Shown piece after piece: positions 50,457 through 58,693 of a stretch of DNA of 64,000 nt. A program made the translations under genes and the position numbers. Within the stretch, counting starts at the first letter, position 1, and each line of letters begins with the position of its first letter. Below the pieces are notes generated by a model. That model did no database searches and was not told the DNA's origin. It was given only the letters and a program-made list of their open reading frames with translations. Origin of the DNA: Arthrobacter oryzae (lineage in GTDB: Bacteria; Actinomycetota; Actinomycetes; Actinomycetales; Micrococcaceae); assembly GCF_030812315.1 (NCBI RefSeq), contig NZ_JAUSSM010000006.1:1-64000 (forward strand), given 5' to 3'.

Positions 50457-51437
50457 TCAGTAGGCCAGGGCGCGGTCCAGCGCCTCAAGGATGCGATCGA
50501 TGTCCGGCAGGTAGTCCTCTTCCACCTTGGCCACGGGGTAGGGCATGTGGAAGCCGCCCACACGGATCACCGGAGCTTCGAGGGACAGGAAAGCCCGCTC
50601 GCTGATCCGGGCCGCGATTTCCCCGCCGATGCCGCCAAACGTAGGTGCCTCGTGGGCAACAATCAGCCGGCCGGTCTTCCGCACGGACTGTGTGACGGTG
50701 TCGAAGTCGATCGGCGAGATGGACCGAAGATCAATGACTTCCACGCTGCGGCCGTCCTCGGCCGCGGCATTGGCCGCGGCCAGCGCCACGGGAACGAGCG
50801 GGCCGTAGGCCACTACCGTGGCGTCGGTCCCCTCCCGCAGCACATGCGCCTTGAACGGGTCCTCCGCGTTCCCAGGCGCCTCGATGTCCACGTCGCCCTT
50901 GAGCCAGTAGCGTCGCTTGGGCTCGAAGACGATGATCGGGTCCTGGCATTCGACGGCCTGCTGGATCATCCAGTAGGCGTCGTGCGGGTTGGACGGGGTG
51001 ATGATGCGCAGCCCGGCCGTGTGCGCGAACAGAGCCTCGGGGGATTCGGAGTGGTGCTCCACCGATCCGATGCCGCCGCCGTACGGAATACGGATGACAA
51101 CGGGAACCGTGAGGTTGCCGTTGCTGCGTGCATGCATCTTGGCCAGCTGGGTGGTGATCTGGTTGAACCCGGGAAAAACGAAGCCGTCGAACTGGATTTC
51201 GCAGACGGGGCTGTAGCCGCGCAGCGCCAGCCCGATCGCCGTGCCGATGATGCCGGATTCAGCGAGCGGGGTGTCAACAACGCGCTCGGGGCCGAATTCC
51301 GCGATCAGGCCGTCGGTGACGCGGTAGACGCCTCCGAGCGGGCCGATGTCCTCGCCCATGAGCAGCGACTTGGGGTTGTTGGTGAGGGCTGCGCGGAGAC
51401 CTTCATTGATGGCCTTGGCTATGGTCATGGTGGTCAT
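50457..51437 (-). CDS. bkdB: Branched-chain 2-oxo acid dehydrogenase E1 beta subunit
   Basis: A 326-residue E1 beta subunit: MTIAKAINEGLRAALTNNPKSLLMGEDIGPLGGVYRVTDGL, DTPLAESGIIGTAIGLALRGYSPVCEIQFDGF, VVIRIPYGGGIGSVEHHSESPEALFAHTAGLRI and DLRSISPIDFDTVTQSVRKTGRL are typical of the transketolase-like beta chain. It forms the alpha2-beta2 E1 with the gene upstream. Its ATG overlaps the alpha stop by one base (TGATG), giving coupled translation in equal amounts. bkdC follows after 39 bases. Confidence 0.94.
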   Translation of the reverse strand: MTTMTIAKAINEGLRAALTNNPKSLLMGEDIGPLGGVYRVTDGLIAEFGPERVVDTPLAESGIIGTAIGLALRGYSPVCEIQFDGFVFPGFNQITTQLAKMHARSNGNLTVPVVIRIPYGGGIGSVEHHSESPEALFAHTAGLRIITPSNPHDAYWMIQQAVECQDPIIVFEPKRRYWLKGDVDIEAPGNAEDPFKAHVLREGTDATVVAYGPLVPVALAAANAAAEDGRSVEVIDLRSISPIDFDTVTQSVRKTGRLIVAHEAPTFGGIGGEIAARISERAFLSLEAPVIRVGGFHMPYPVAKVEEDYLPDIDRILEALDRALAY

Positions 51438-52672
51438 CAGTTGGCCGCCTCTCCTGCTGCGGCTTCGGATCCGGCAGCGTCTTCAAATCCCGCGCTGTAC
51501 TGCTCGAACCAGGCCAGTTCCTCCGCCACGAGCGGATGCGGCTCCACATACGTGTTGGCGAATGCGGACCGGATGTCCGGCGTCTCGAGGTCGTGCGTGG
51601 TGCGCCTGACGTACGCGGCAAGTTCGTCGCCGTCTGCCTTGACCTTGGCGAAGAAGGCGTCGTCGGCAAGGCCCTTCGCGCGCAGGTACTTTTCCAGCCT
51701 GGCCAGCGGATCCTTGGCCCGCCAGGCGTCCTCCTCGGCGGACTTGCGGTACTTCGTGGGGTCGTCCGCCGTGGTGTGGGCGCCCACACGGTAGGTGAAG
51801 GCCTCGATGAGCACCGGGCCGTTCCCCTGGCGGGCATGGTCCAGCGCCCATTCGGTGACGGCGTGCACGGCGATGACGTCGTTGCCGTCCACGCGGATGC
51901 CCGGGAATCCGTAGCCCTTGGCACGGTTAGACAGCGGTATGCGTGTCTGGACGGTGCTGGGCACCGAGATGGCCCAGTGGTTGTTCTGGCAGAAGAAGAC
52001 CACCGGAGCCTTGTAGGAGGATGCGAATACCATGGATTCGTGCACATCGCCCTCGGAGCTGGCACCGTCCCCGTAGTACGCAATGACCGCGGCGGGAGGT
52101 TCCGTGCCCGCGGGATCCGACGCAGCCGCGAGCTGCTGGTCCCGCTGGATGCCCATGGCGTAACCCACCGCATGGAGGGTCTGGGCAGCCAAGACCAGGG
52201 TGTACAGGTGAAAGTTGGTGTCCTTGGGGTTCCAGCCGCCGTTGGACACTCCGCGGAACTGGCGGAGCAGCTCGGCCAGGTCAACGTTGCGGGTCAGGGC
52301 AACGCCGTGTTCACGGTAGGTGGGGAAAATGTAGTCCTGCGGCTGGCTGGCCCGGCCCGAACCGATCTGGGCGGCCTCCTGGCCGGTGAGCGGCACCCAA
52401 AGCGCCAGCTGACCCTGCCGCTGCAACGCAGTGGCCTCCTGATCGAAGCGCCGGATGGCCGCCATGTCCGCATAGAACCCCCGCAGTTTTTCAGCGTCGA
52501 GGCGGTTGGCGTACTCGGAAAACACCGAGTCCTCGCCCAAAGTGCCGTCGGGCCCCAGGAGCTGGACCATTGGTGCTGCGGGCTCGCCCAGAACGGCCTC
52601 GGCTTCCGCCTCGAGCTGGTCGTCTACCCCGGTTCCGTCGAACTCGGTAGCGGGCAGATGTGTGGCGCCCAT
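51437..52672 (-). CDS. bkdA: Branched-chain 2-oxo acid dehydrogenase E1 alpha subunit
   Basis: A 411-residue thiamine diphosphate-binding E1 alpha. QLALWVPLTGQEAAQIGSG and PTYREHGVALTRNVDL precede the ThDP motif (GDGASSEGDVHESMVFASSYKAPVVFFCQNN). KYLRAKGL and the SNRAKGYGFPGIRVDGNDV phosphorylation-loop region fit branched-chain rather than pyruvate E1 alpha. ATG at 52672 follows GAGGAGA. A 42-base nested palindrome lies 47-88 bases upstream and is the likely control point of the operon. Confidence 0.93.
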   Translation of the reverse strand: MGATHLPATEFDGTGVDDQLEAEAEAVLGEPAAPMVQLLGPDGTLGEDSVFSEYANRLDAEKLRGFYADMAAIRRFDQEATALQRQGQLALWVPLTGQEAAQIGSGRASQPQDYIFPTYREHGVALTRNVDLAELLRQFRGVSNGGWNPKDTNFHLYTLVLAAQTLHAVGYAMGIQRDQQLAAASDPAGTEPPAAVIAYYGDGASSEGDVHESMVFASSYKAPVVFFCQNNHWAISVPSTVQTRIPLSNRAKGYGFPGIRVDGNDVIAVHAVTEWALDHARQGNGPVLIEAFTYRVGAHTTADDPTKYRKSAEEDAWRAKDPLARLEKYLRAKGLADDAFFAKVKADGDELAAYVRRTTHDLETPDIRSAFANTYVEPHPLVAEELAWFEQYSAGFEDAAGSEAAAGEAAN

Positions 52673-52718
52673 ACCGTCTCCTCGCTTGCCGCACTGAGTG
52701 CATCGCAATATCGCTGGG

Positions 52719-52760
52719 ATATATGCCGGACTGGGAATGCATTCCGGGTCCGGCATATAT
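52719..52760. promoter_or_regulatory. 42-base nested palindrome upstream of bkdA
   Basis: Outer arms 52719-52731 (ATATATGCCGGAC) and 52748-52760 are perfect 13-base complements. The 16-base interior contains a perfect 12-base palindrome GGAATGCATTCC at 52734-52745 placed on the same centre, within half a base. The element is AT-rich at its ends and sits in the 148-base gap between the aromatic aminotransferase end and bkdA. It looks like a compound operator with two symmetric protein sites rather than a terminator. Confidence 0.75.
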
Positions 52761-52820
52761 TTTGGCTTACTGTCCCTTACTTTATCCGCAGTAGGCGGAC
52801 GCCGGGCGTTATGTTAAGCG

Positions 52821-53939
52821 CTAGGAACGCCGTGGCGGCTTTGTATAGTTCGCACAGAGTTCGAGGAAGCGAGTGTTCGCTTCCACCTCGCCGATGCTCA
52901 CCCGCACGCCCTCGGTGCCGAAAGCCCGGACAGAGAGGGCCTGCTCGCCCGCCAGTGCTGCGAACTCCGCACTGTTTTCACCAAGATCGAGCCATACGAA
53001 GTTGCCTTGGGCGTCCGGCACAAACCAGCCGAGGCTGCGTAGTCCGGCCGTGACACGGTCGCGCTCGTCCACCAGGCTTTGTACCCTTTCTACAACCTGG
53101 CTGAAGTTTTGCAGCGATGTGATGGCTGCCCGCTCGGCGATCTGCGATACGGCGAACGGCGTGGCGGCCACGCGGAGGTGCTGGGTAAGGTCCGGATTCG
53201 ACACGCTATAACCGACGCGCAGTCCGGCCAGCCCGTGCGCCTTGGAGAAGGTCCGCAGAACCACCACGTTGGGGTACTTGCGGTACATCTCGATGCCATC
53301 CACGGCGTCCAGGGCCCGGACGAACTCCTGGTAGGCCTCGTCGATGACAACGACGACGTCGGACGGGACCTGGCGAATGAACCGTTCGGTTTCTCCCTTT
53401 TCCAGAATGGGACCTGTGGGGTTGTTGGGAGTGCACAGCAGGATAACTTTGGTTCGCGCCGTCACGGCGGCTGCCATGGCATCCAGGTCGTGGCGGCCGT
53501 CGGCGGTCAGCGGAATCCTGACGCTCTCAGCCCCGGCAAGCCCGACGCAGATGGGGTAGGCCTCAAAGGACCGCCAGGCGTAGATGACTTCGTCCGCTTT
53601 GCCGTCGTCGTTCTGGCCGGCGAAGGTCACCAGCAGTTGGTTGAGGGCGCCTAGGCTGCCTGCGCCAGTGACGATGTCCTCGGCCGGTACCTTCAGGAAC
53701 TCCGCAAGCGCGCCACGGAGCTTGGTGCTCAGGGGGTCCGGATAACGGTTGAAGTCCGTCTGGTCCGCGATGGCCTGCAACACTGCAGGGATGGGCGGAA
53801 GCGGGTTCTCGTTGGAGGAGAGCTTGTAGCTCTCGAGGCCCTCCACGGCGCCAGGAGGCTTGCCGGCGGCGTAACGGGGAAGCCTGTCCACGACCGGGCG
53901 GGGTCTGATTCCCCCCGCGGTGTTCTCTGGTGAAGTCAT
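52821..53939 (-). CDS. pat: HisC-like aromatic/histidinol-phosphate aminotransferase (probable phenylalanine aminotransferase)
   Basis: A 372-residue fold-type I aminotransferase: ESYKLSSNENPLPPIPAVLQAI, NRYPDPLSTKLRGALAEFL, LLCTPNNPTGPIL, VVIDEAYQEFV, the PLP-Lys in RTFSKAHGLAGLRVGYSVS and the C-terminal RVSIGEVEANTRFLE. HisC-like proteins lying outside his operons in actinobacteria are usually Pat aromatic aminotransferases. Closeness to bkd may mean a role in amino acid catabolism. TAGGCT at 53947-53952, 7 bases before the ATG, predicts a leaderless start. Confidence 0.83.
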   Translation of the reverse strand: MTSPENTAGGIRPRPVVDRLPRYAAGKPPGAVEGLESYKLSSNENPLPPIPAVLQAIADQTDFNRYPDPLSTKLRGALAEFLKVPAEDIVTGAGSLGALNQLLVTFAGQNDDGKADEVIYAWRSFEAYPICVGLAGAESVRIPLTADGRHDLDAMAAAVTARTKVILLCTPNNPTGPILEKGETERFIRQVPSDVVVVIDEAYQEFVRALDAVDGIEMYRKYPNVVVLRTFSKAHGLAGLRVGYSVSNPDLTQHLRVAATPFAVSQIAERAAITSLQNFSQVVERVQSLVDERDRVTAGLRSLGWFVPDAQGNFVWLDLGENSAEFAALAGEQALSVRAFGTEGVRVSIGEVEANTRFLELCANYTKPPRRS

Positions 53940-53999
53940 GGCAACTAGCCTACTTCTCCGTCCCTGCCGGTTTCCTCCGCTGTATGAAACCATGGGGCC

Positions 54000-54425
54000 A
54001 TGTTTTCTTTCATCGTGCGGGTTCTCATTAACGGTCTGGCTCTCTGGATTGCCAGCTGGATCCTGCCCGGCCTCGACATTTCCACCACTGCGACGACGGA
54101 AGCCGTGGCCCAGGGCGGCGTCACCCAAGGATCCGACCCTCTCGGCGTGGTCCTGGCCTATCTGTTCATCGGCCTGATTTTCGGCCTGGTCAACGCCTTG
54201 GTGCGCCCCATCGTGAGCCTGCTGTCCCTGCCGATCACCATCCTGACGCTGGGGCTGTTTACGATCATCATCAACGCAGCCATGCTGTACCTGACGTCCT
54301 GGCTGAGCAGCTACACCCCCGTCCACTTCACCATCGACTCGTTCTTCTGGACTGCCGTGCTGGCAGCCATCATCATCACCGTTGTCTCCCTCGTGGCAGG
54401 CAGGATCACGGGAGTCCGCCGCTGA
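54000..54425 (+). CDS. Phage holin superfamily 4-type membrane protein
   Basis: A 141-residue protein with four hydrophobic helices and the family pattern FIVRVLINGLALWIASWILPGLDI, FIGLIFGLVNALVRPIVSLLSLPITILTLGLFTIIINAAMLYLTSWL. These mycobacterial-phage-holin-IV-like proteins are common chromosomal proteins with no proven lytic role. The ATG at 54000 is separated from divergent pat by 60 bases. A perfect terminator follows the stop. Confidence 0.88.
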   Translation: MFSFIVRVLINGLALWIASWILPGLDISTTATTEAVAQGGVTQGSDPLGVVLAYLFIGLIFGLVNALVRPIVSLLSLPITILTLGLFTIIINAAMLYLTSWLSSYTPVHFTIDSFFWTAVLAAIIITVVSLVAGRITGVRR

Positions 54426-54430
54426 CACGC

Positions 54431-54460
54431 TTTTGCTGCTGCCGGCCGGCAGCAGCAAAA
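54431..54460. terminator. Bidirectional terminator between convergent genes
   Basis: TTTTGCTGCTGCCGG followed directly by its reverse complement CCGGCAGCAGCAAAA, a 30-base perfect palindrome with T- and A-ends on both sides, between the holin-like gene and the hydrolase gene. Confidence 0.9.
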
Positions 54461-54480
54461 GATCCTGCCTCCATGCCCGC

Positions 54481-55917
54481 TTATCGTCCGCCGGCTGGCC
54501 TGATCCGCTGCTGATGCTCGGGACGGGCGTCGGTATAGACGGGTTTTGCCGGCTGGGGCTCACGGTTAAGGGCGAAGCGGGTGGCCGTACCTGCACCTCC
54601 CACACCTAGAACGCCGGCCAGAACCGCCGTGTTTGCCGCCAGCGAGGGATCTTCACTCGCGGACACTGCCTTGGCTCCAGCCTCGTAATTGGCGAGTTTG
54701 TGGCCTGGCCCAAGCCCGGGGTTCTCGCCCGGCAGAGTAACCTCCCGGCCGGTCAGCGTGACGGTGACCCTGTCCCGGGTGTCCGGGTTGGGAGTCCCGT
54801 CACTGCCGGGGACCCAATCCTGGCGGTGTTCCAGGTGGAGCGAAGTGATTCCGGGCTGCGGCGTGATCCCGCCAACCGGTGATCCGGCCGTCAGCACGTA
54901 CTTGAGGTCGAATTCGGCTAGGAACGCCTTGTCGCTGCTGAGGTTCATGGCGTGCGCTCCGCCCTGGCTGTAGCCCACGGCCACCACCTGATCGCCTTTG
55001 ACGGCACCCGCCTGGTGCAACGCCGACAGCACGGCCGCATTCACCTGTTCCGAGCCGTATCCCAGCGCCTCCGCAATACCTGCCTCATCCAACGGGTTCG
55101 TGCCTCCGGGAGGATCCCCGGGTTGGGTGCCGGGAACAATGACGACGAACGCCCTGCGGCCGTTGTTCTCAACCTGGACGACCTCAATCTTTCCGTGCCC
55201 CTCAGCATCCAGCTCACGGAGCCTGGCGAGGAGGCCTGCGGGCGAAGTGTCCACATTGACGTCACGGGTGACATCCTCGACGGCGGTCACCGGTCGGGGT
55301 TTCAGCATCGGAATTGCGCCCTCGGCGAGCCGGCGAATCAACGGACCGATGGCGGAAAAGCCACGGCCGGCTGCCATTTCGGCCGCCAGCGCCAGGGACA
55401 GGTCTTTGGGGGCAATGCCCAACGCCATTCCGAATGCCAACGGAGCTGCCAGGGCCTCGGCGGCGTCACGGCTCAGGAAGTTGGATTGAGTCAGATCAAC
55501 GAACAACAGGGGCAGGAAGCCCCAGCCGTCCTCGGGCTGGGGGATTCCTGTTGCCGCACGGGACTCCGCAACTTCGTAGTCGCGGTGGCTCGCCCGCACC
55601 TGGCTGCTGAGGTGCTTCAGTTCTTCCCGGACGGCGCGGACCGACTGGCCGCCTTCGCCGACGGCGATGAGTGCCGCGGTGCCGCTGGGCCGCGGATCGT
55701 ATTGGTAGGGACAAAGCTCTTCCCAGATCCGCCGGACGCCGATCTCAACCGCGGCGAGCTCGTCGGCCAGACCATCGAGTTCAGCCGCACCTGCCACGAG
55801 TTCCTCCACCTGGAACCGGATGCCTCCGACGCCGCCGCGGATCCGCATGTCCCCGTCCGCTCTCGGCTCCAGCGGAACCAGCGGCCCGCCGCTTCCGGAG
55901 GGTGTGGCCTCGGACAT
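54481..55917 (-). CDS. WXG-like N-terminal domain joined to an alpha/beta hydrolase
   Basis: A 478-residue protein without a signal peptide. Residues about 25-130 are helical with a WEELCPYQYDPRPSG element and resemble a WXG100/ESX-type helical hairpin. Residues about 220-420 form an alpha/beta hydrolase: VVIVPGTQPGD, then the nucleophile elbow GYSQGG near residue 317, and LTAGSPVGG and HRQDWVPG carrying the acid/His part of the triad. This suggests a lipase/esterase exported by an ESX-like route or a cytosolic hydrolase with a helical partner domain. Its start overlaps the upstream small gene by one base (TGATG), so the two are coupled. Confidence 0.72.
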   Translation of the reverse strand: MSEATPSGSGGPLVPLEPRADGDMRIRGGVGGIRFQVEELVAGAAELDGLADELAAVEIGVRRIWEELCPYQYDPRPSGTAALIAVGEGGQSVRAVREELKHLSSQVRASHRDYEVAESRAATGIPQPEDGWGFLPLLFVDLTQSNFLSRDAAEALAAPLAFGMALGIAPKDLSLALAAEMAAGRGFSAIGPLIRRLAEGAIPMLKPRPVTAVEDVTRDVNVDTSPAGLLARLRELDAEGHGKIEVVQVENNGRRAFVVIVPGTQPGDPPGGTNPLDEAGIAEALGYGSEQVNAAVLSALHQAGAVKGDQVVAVGYSQGGAHAMNLSSDKAFLAEFDLKYVLTAGSPVGGITPQPGITSLHLEHRQDWVPGSDGTPNPDTRDRVTVTLTGREVTLPGENPGLGPGHKLANYEAGAKAVSASEDPSLAANTAVLAGVLGVGGAGTATRFALNREPQPAKPVYTDARPEHQQRIRPAGGR

Positions 55918-56240
55918 CAGAAACCGCCGCCGGGCGTCCGCTGGGAGGAGACCGGGACCTGCTGGGAGTGACGAAGCACGGCTTCTGAGGCAGCCATCAG
56001 CCGCTCCCTGGCGCGACCCAGCGCAGCCGCCTGCAACGAAATGGCGGTGCGGTACGCCTGCCCTGCGGGCGACTCCCATTCCGCCATCTGCACGCGGCGG
56101 AACCTGAGCATCGAGGTATCGAGGCTGTAAGCGAGGTCAGCAACCCGCCACGCCAGTTGCTGCACTTCGAAGCTCCGCGAGCCACACGCGTTGGCATCTG
56201 CTGCGGTGATGCTGCCGCTCATTTCCATTTGCCTGCTCAT
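55917..56240 (-). CDS. Small WXG100-like protein, partner of the hydrolase
   Basis: A 107-residue helical protein with no signal peptide. Two helices flank a central EWESPAGQAYR turn near residue 55, where WES takes the place of W-x-G, giving an ESAT-6-like hairpin. The tail is polar with a TPGGG end. ATG 56240 follows AGGTGACGGAA; two more in-frame ATGs lie within six codons. It is translated directly into the hydrolase gene. A helical partner or chaperone for export is the likely role; no function is proven. Confidence 0.68.
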   Translation of the reverse strand: MSRQMEMSGSITAADANACGSRSFEVQQLAWRVADLAYSLDTSMLRFRRVQMAEWESPAGQAYRTAISLQAAALGRARERLMAASEAVLRHSQQVPVSSQRTPGGGF

Positions 56241-56429
56241 TTCCGTCACCTGGCTGTCCGATCCGGCATGTCCGGTGATCCCGACGCTACGGAACGCCAA
56301 AGCGGCGTGGAACTGCCGGCGTCGGCCATGTGGATAATCCGGACACCGCATTGGCGGCAGCGCCGGGGAGGGAAAGTCACACGGACACCGCGCTTAAGGG
56401 GCGGTGCGACTTCGTGAAAGAATCAGGAC

Positions 56430-57872
56430 ATGCCTGAAACTGCCGCCACAGCTGACACCCGTACGCCTTCCGGACGCCTGGCCCTCGCCGCCTCGCCGGA
56501 CCAGATTGCCCTTGGCCCGCTGGACGGACGCTACCAGTCCGCCGTCTCGCCCCTGGTGGACTACCTGTCCGAGGCGGCCCTCAACCGGGACCGCGTGGCC
56601 GTCGAAGTTGAATGGCTCATCCACCTGACCAGCAACAACGTGCTGCCGGGCGCCGGTCCCCTGACGGCGGAGCAGCAGGATCAGCTCCGCGCCATCGTCA
56701 CTGAGTTCGACTCCGCGTCGGTCACCGAGCTGGCCGAAATCGAAGCCGTGACGGTGCACGACGTCAAGGCCGTGGAATACTACATCGGCCGCAGGCTGCC
56801 GGCGGTTGGCATCGAACGGCTGACCGCCATGGTGCACTTCGGCTGCACGTCCGAGGACATCAACAACCTCTCGTACGCCTTGGGCGTCAAGGGTGCTGTG
56901 GAGGACGTGTGGCTGCCCGCCGCGAAGGCGCTGGTTGCCCAGATCAGCAAGATGGCCGATGACAACCGCAGTGTTCCCATGCTGTCCCGCACACACGGCC
57001 AGCCGGCCACGCCCACCACGCTGGGCAAGGAACTGGCCGTCATCGCGCACCGCCTGACCCGCCAGCTGGACCGGATCGCCGAGACCGAATATCTGGGCAA
57101 AATCAACGGCGCCACCGGCACCTATGCCGCCCACGTGGCCTCCGTACCGGGTGCCGACTGGCAGCAGGTTGCAAAGTCGTTCGTCGAGGGACTGGGACTG
57201 ACCTGGAACCCGCTGACCACCCAGATCGAAAGCCACGACTGGCAGGCCGAGCTCTATGCCGACGTGGCCCGCTTCAACCGGATCCTGCACAACGTGTGCA
57301 CGGACATCTGGAGCTACATCTCCATCGGCTACTTCGCGCAGATCCCGGTAGCAGGCGCCACCGGGTCCTCCACCATGCCGCACAAGGTCAACCCGATCCG
57401 CTTCGAAAATGCCGAGGCGAACCTGGAAATCTCCTCCGGGCTGCTGGACGTCCTGGGCTCAACCCTGGTCACGTCACGCTGGCAGCGCGACCTCACCGAC
57501 TCGTCCTCGCAGCGCAACATCGGCGTGGCTTTCGGCCACTCGCTGCTGGCCATCTCCAATGTGGCCAAGGGCCTGGAGCGCCTGGATGTGGCCGAGGACG
57601 TCCTGGCCGGTGACCTCGACACCAACTGGGAGGTGCTGGGAGAGGCCATCCAGATGGTGATGCGCGCCGAGGCGATTGCCGGCGTCGAGGGCATGGAAAA
57701 CCCCTACGAACGGCTCAAGGACCTGACCCGCGGGCAGCGCGTGGATGCGGCCCGGATGCAGGAATTCGTGCAGGGCCTTGGCCTCTCCGCGGACGCCGAA
57801 GCACGGCTGCTGGCCCTGACCCCGGGCAAGTACACCGGCATCGCGGACCAGCTGGTGGACCACCTCAAATGA
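56430..57872 (+). CDS. purB: Adenylosuccinate lyase
   Basis: A 480-residue lyase of purine biosynthesis (SAICAR to AICAR, adenylosuccinate to AMP). ALGPLDGRYQSAVSPL, HFGCTSEDINNLSYAL, SRTHGQPATPTTLGKE, and the signature GATGSSTMPHKVNPIRFENAEANL near residue 310-330 (catalytic Ser loop) are all present. ATG at 56430 follows CAGGA. The stop overlaps the phosphatase start by 4 bases. Confidence 0.95.
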   Translation: MPETAATADTRTPSGRLALAASPDQIALGPLDGRYQSAVSPLVDYLSEAALNRDRVAVEVEWLIHLTSNNVLPGAGPLTAEQQDQLRAIVTEFDSASVTELAEIEAVTVHDVKAVEYYIGRRLPAVGIERLTAMVHFGCTSEDINNLSYALGVKGAVEDVWLPAAKALVAQISKMADDNRSVPMLSRTHGQPATPTTLGKELAVIAHRLTRQLDRIAETEYLGKINGATGTYAAHVASVPGADWQQVAKSFVEGLGLTWNPLTTQIESHDWQAELYADVARFNRILHNVCTDIWSYISIGYFAQIPVAGATGSSTMPHKVNPIRFENAEANLEISSGLLDVLGSTLVTSRWQRDLTDSSSQRNIGVAFGHSLLAISNVAKGLERLDVAEDVLAGDLDTNWEVLGEAIQMVMRAEAIAGVEGMENPYERLKDLTRGQRVDAARMQEFVQGLGLSADAEARLLALTPGKYTGIADQLVDHLK

Positions 57873-58540
57873 AACTCCTGCTCATCCGGCACGGCCAGAC
57901 GCCCGGTAACGTCCTCGGCCAGTTGGACACCGCGCACCCGGGGCCCGGGCTCACAGAGCTCGGCGAGCGCCAGGCCGAGGCGCTGTCCCGCGCCCTGGCG
58001 AACGAGCGGATCCACGCCCTCTACGCTTCCACACTGATCCGGACCCAGATCACGGCCGCGCCCCTTGCCCGGGTGCACGGGCTGGAAACCGAGGTGCTTC
58101 AGGGCATTCACGAGATAGAAGCCGGGTCGCTGGAGAAGCTGACGGACCACGAATCGCACAAGCGGTATCTGAGCACCATCTTCTCCTGGGCCGACGGCCA
58201 GCTGGACCGCCGCATGCCTGCCGGGCCGAGCGGCCGGGAGTTCTTCGAGCGCTACGACGCCGCGATCGCCAAAATAGCGGCACGGGCAAACGGAGCGGGC
58301 AACTCCGGATCCGTAGCCATGGTCAGCCACGGCGCAGCCATCCGCGTGTGGGCCGGCCTGCGGGCCGGCAACATCGAACCCGACTTTGCGATCAGGCACG
58401 CGCTGGACAACACCGGAATTGTTGCGCTGGAAGGCGATCCCGACAACGGCTGGGAGCTTATCCACTGGGACGACAGCCCCGTGGGCGGCCTGGCGCTGGC
58501 AGACCGCACCGCAGAAGATCCGACGGGCAGCCCGGCATAG
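57869..58540 (+). CDS. Histidine phosphatase (phosphoglycerate mutase-like)
   Basis: A 223-residue branch-1 histidine phosphatase. MKLLLIRHGQTPGN places the catalytic His at residue 8 in the RHG motif; the second His is in MVSHGAAIRVW. The substrate is unknown. It overlaps purB by 4 bases (ATGA), so it is co-translated; a role connected to nucleotide metabolism is possible but not shown. Confidence 0.9.
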   Translation: MKLLLIRHGQTPGNVLGQLDTAHPGPGLTELGERQAEALSRALANERIHALYASTLIRTQITAAPLARVHGLETEVLQGIHEIEAGSLEKLTDHESHKRYLSTIFSWADGQLDRRMPAGPSGREFFERYDAAIAKIAARANGAGNSGSVAMVSHGAAIRVWAGLRAGNIEPDFAIRHALDNTGIVALEGDPDNGWELIHWDDSPVGGLALADRTAEDPTGSPA

Positions 58541-58693
58541 CGGCGGCACACGCGGGGCCATTGAACGGCACACGCCAGACACCAAACTGCACTGGACTGC
58601 ATCCCGGAACGAAGCCATGATGAAAGCAGGCGTGGGGACAGGACGGTCAGCCGCGGCATGCGGTGGCTCCCCGCGTTGTGGAGGCGCAGTGGC

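Noticed and set aside
54000..54425. Holin-like protein as evidence for a prophage
   Set aside because: No other phage gene is nearby and this holin-4-type family is common as an isolated chromosomal gene in actinobacteria.
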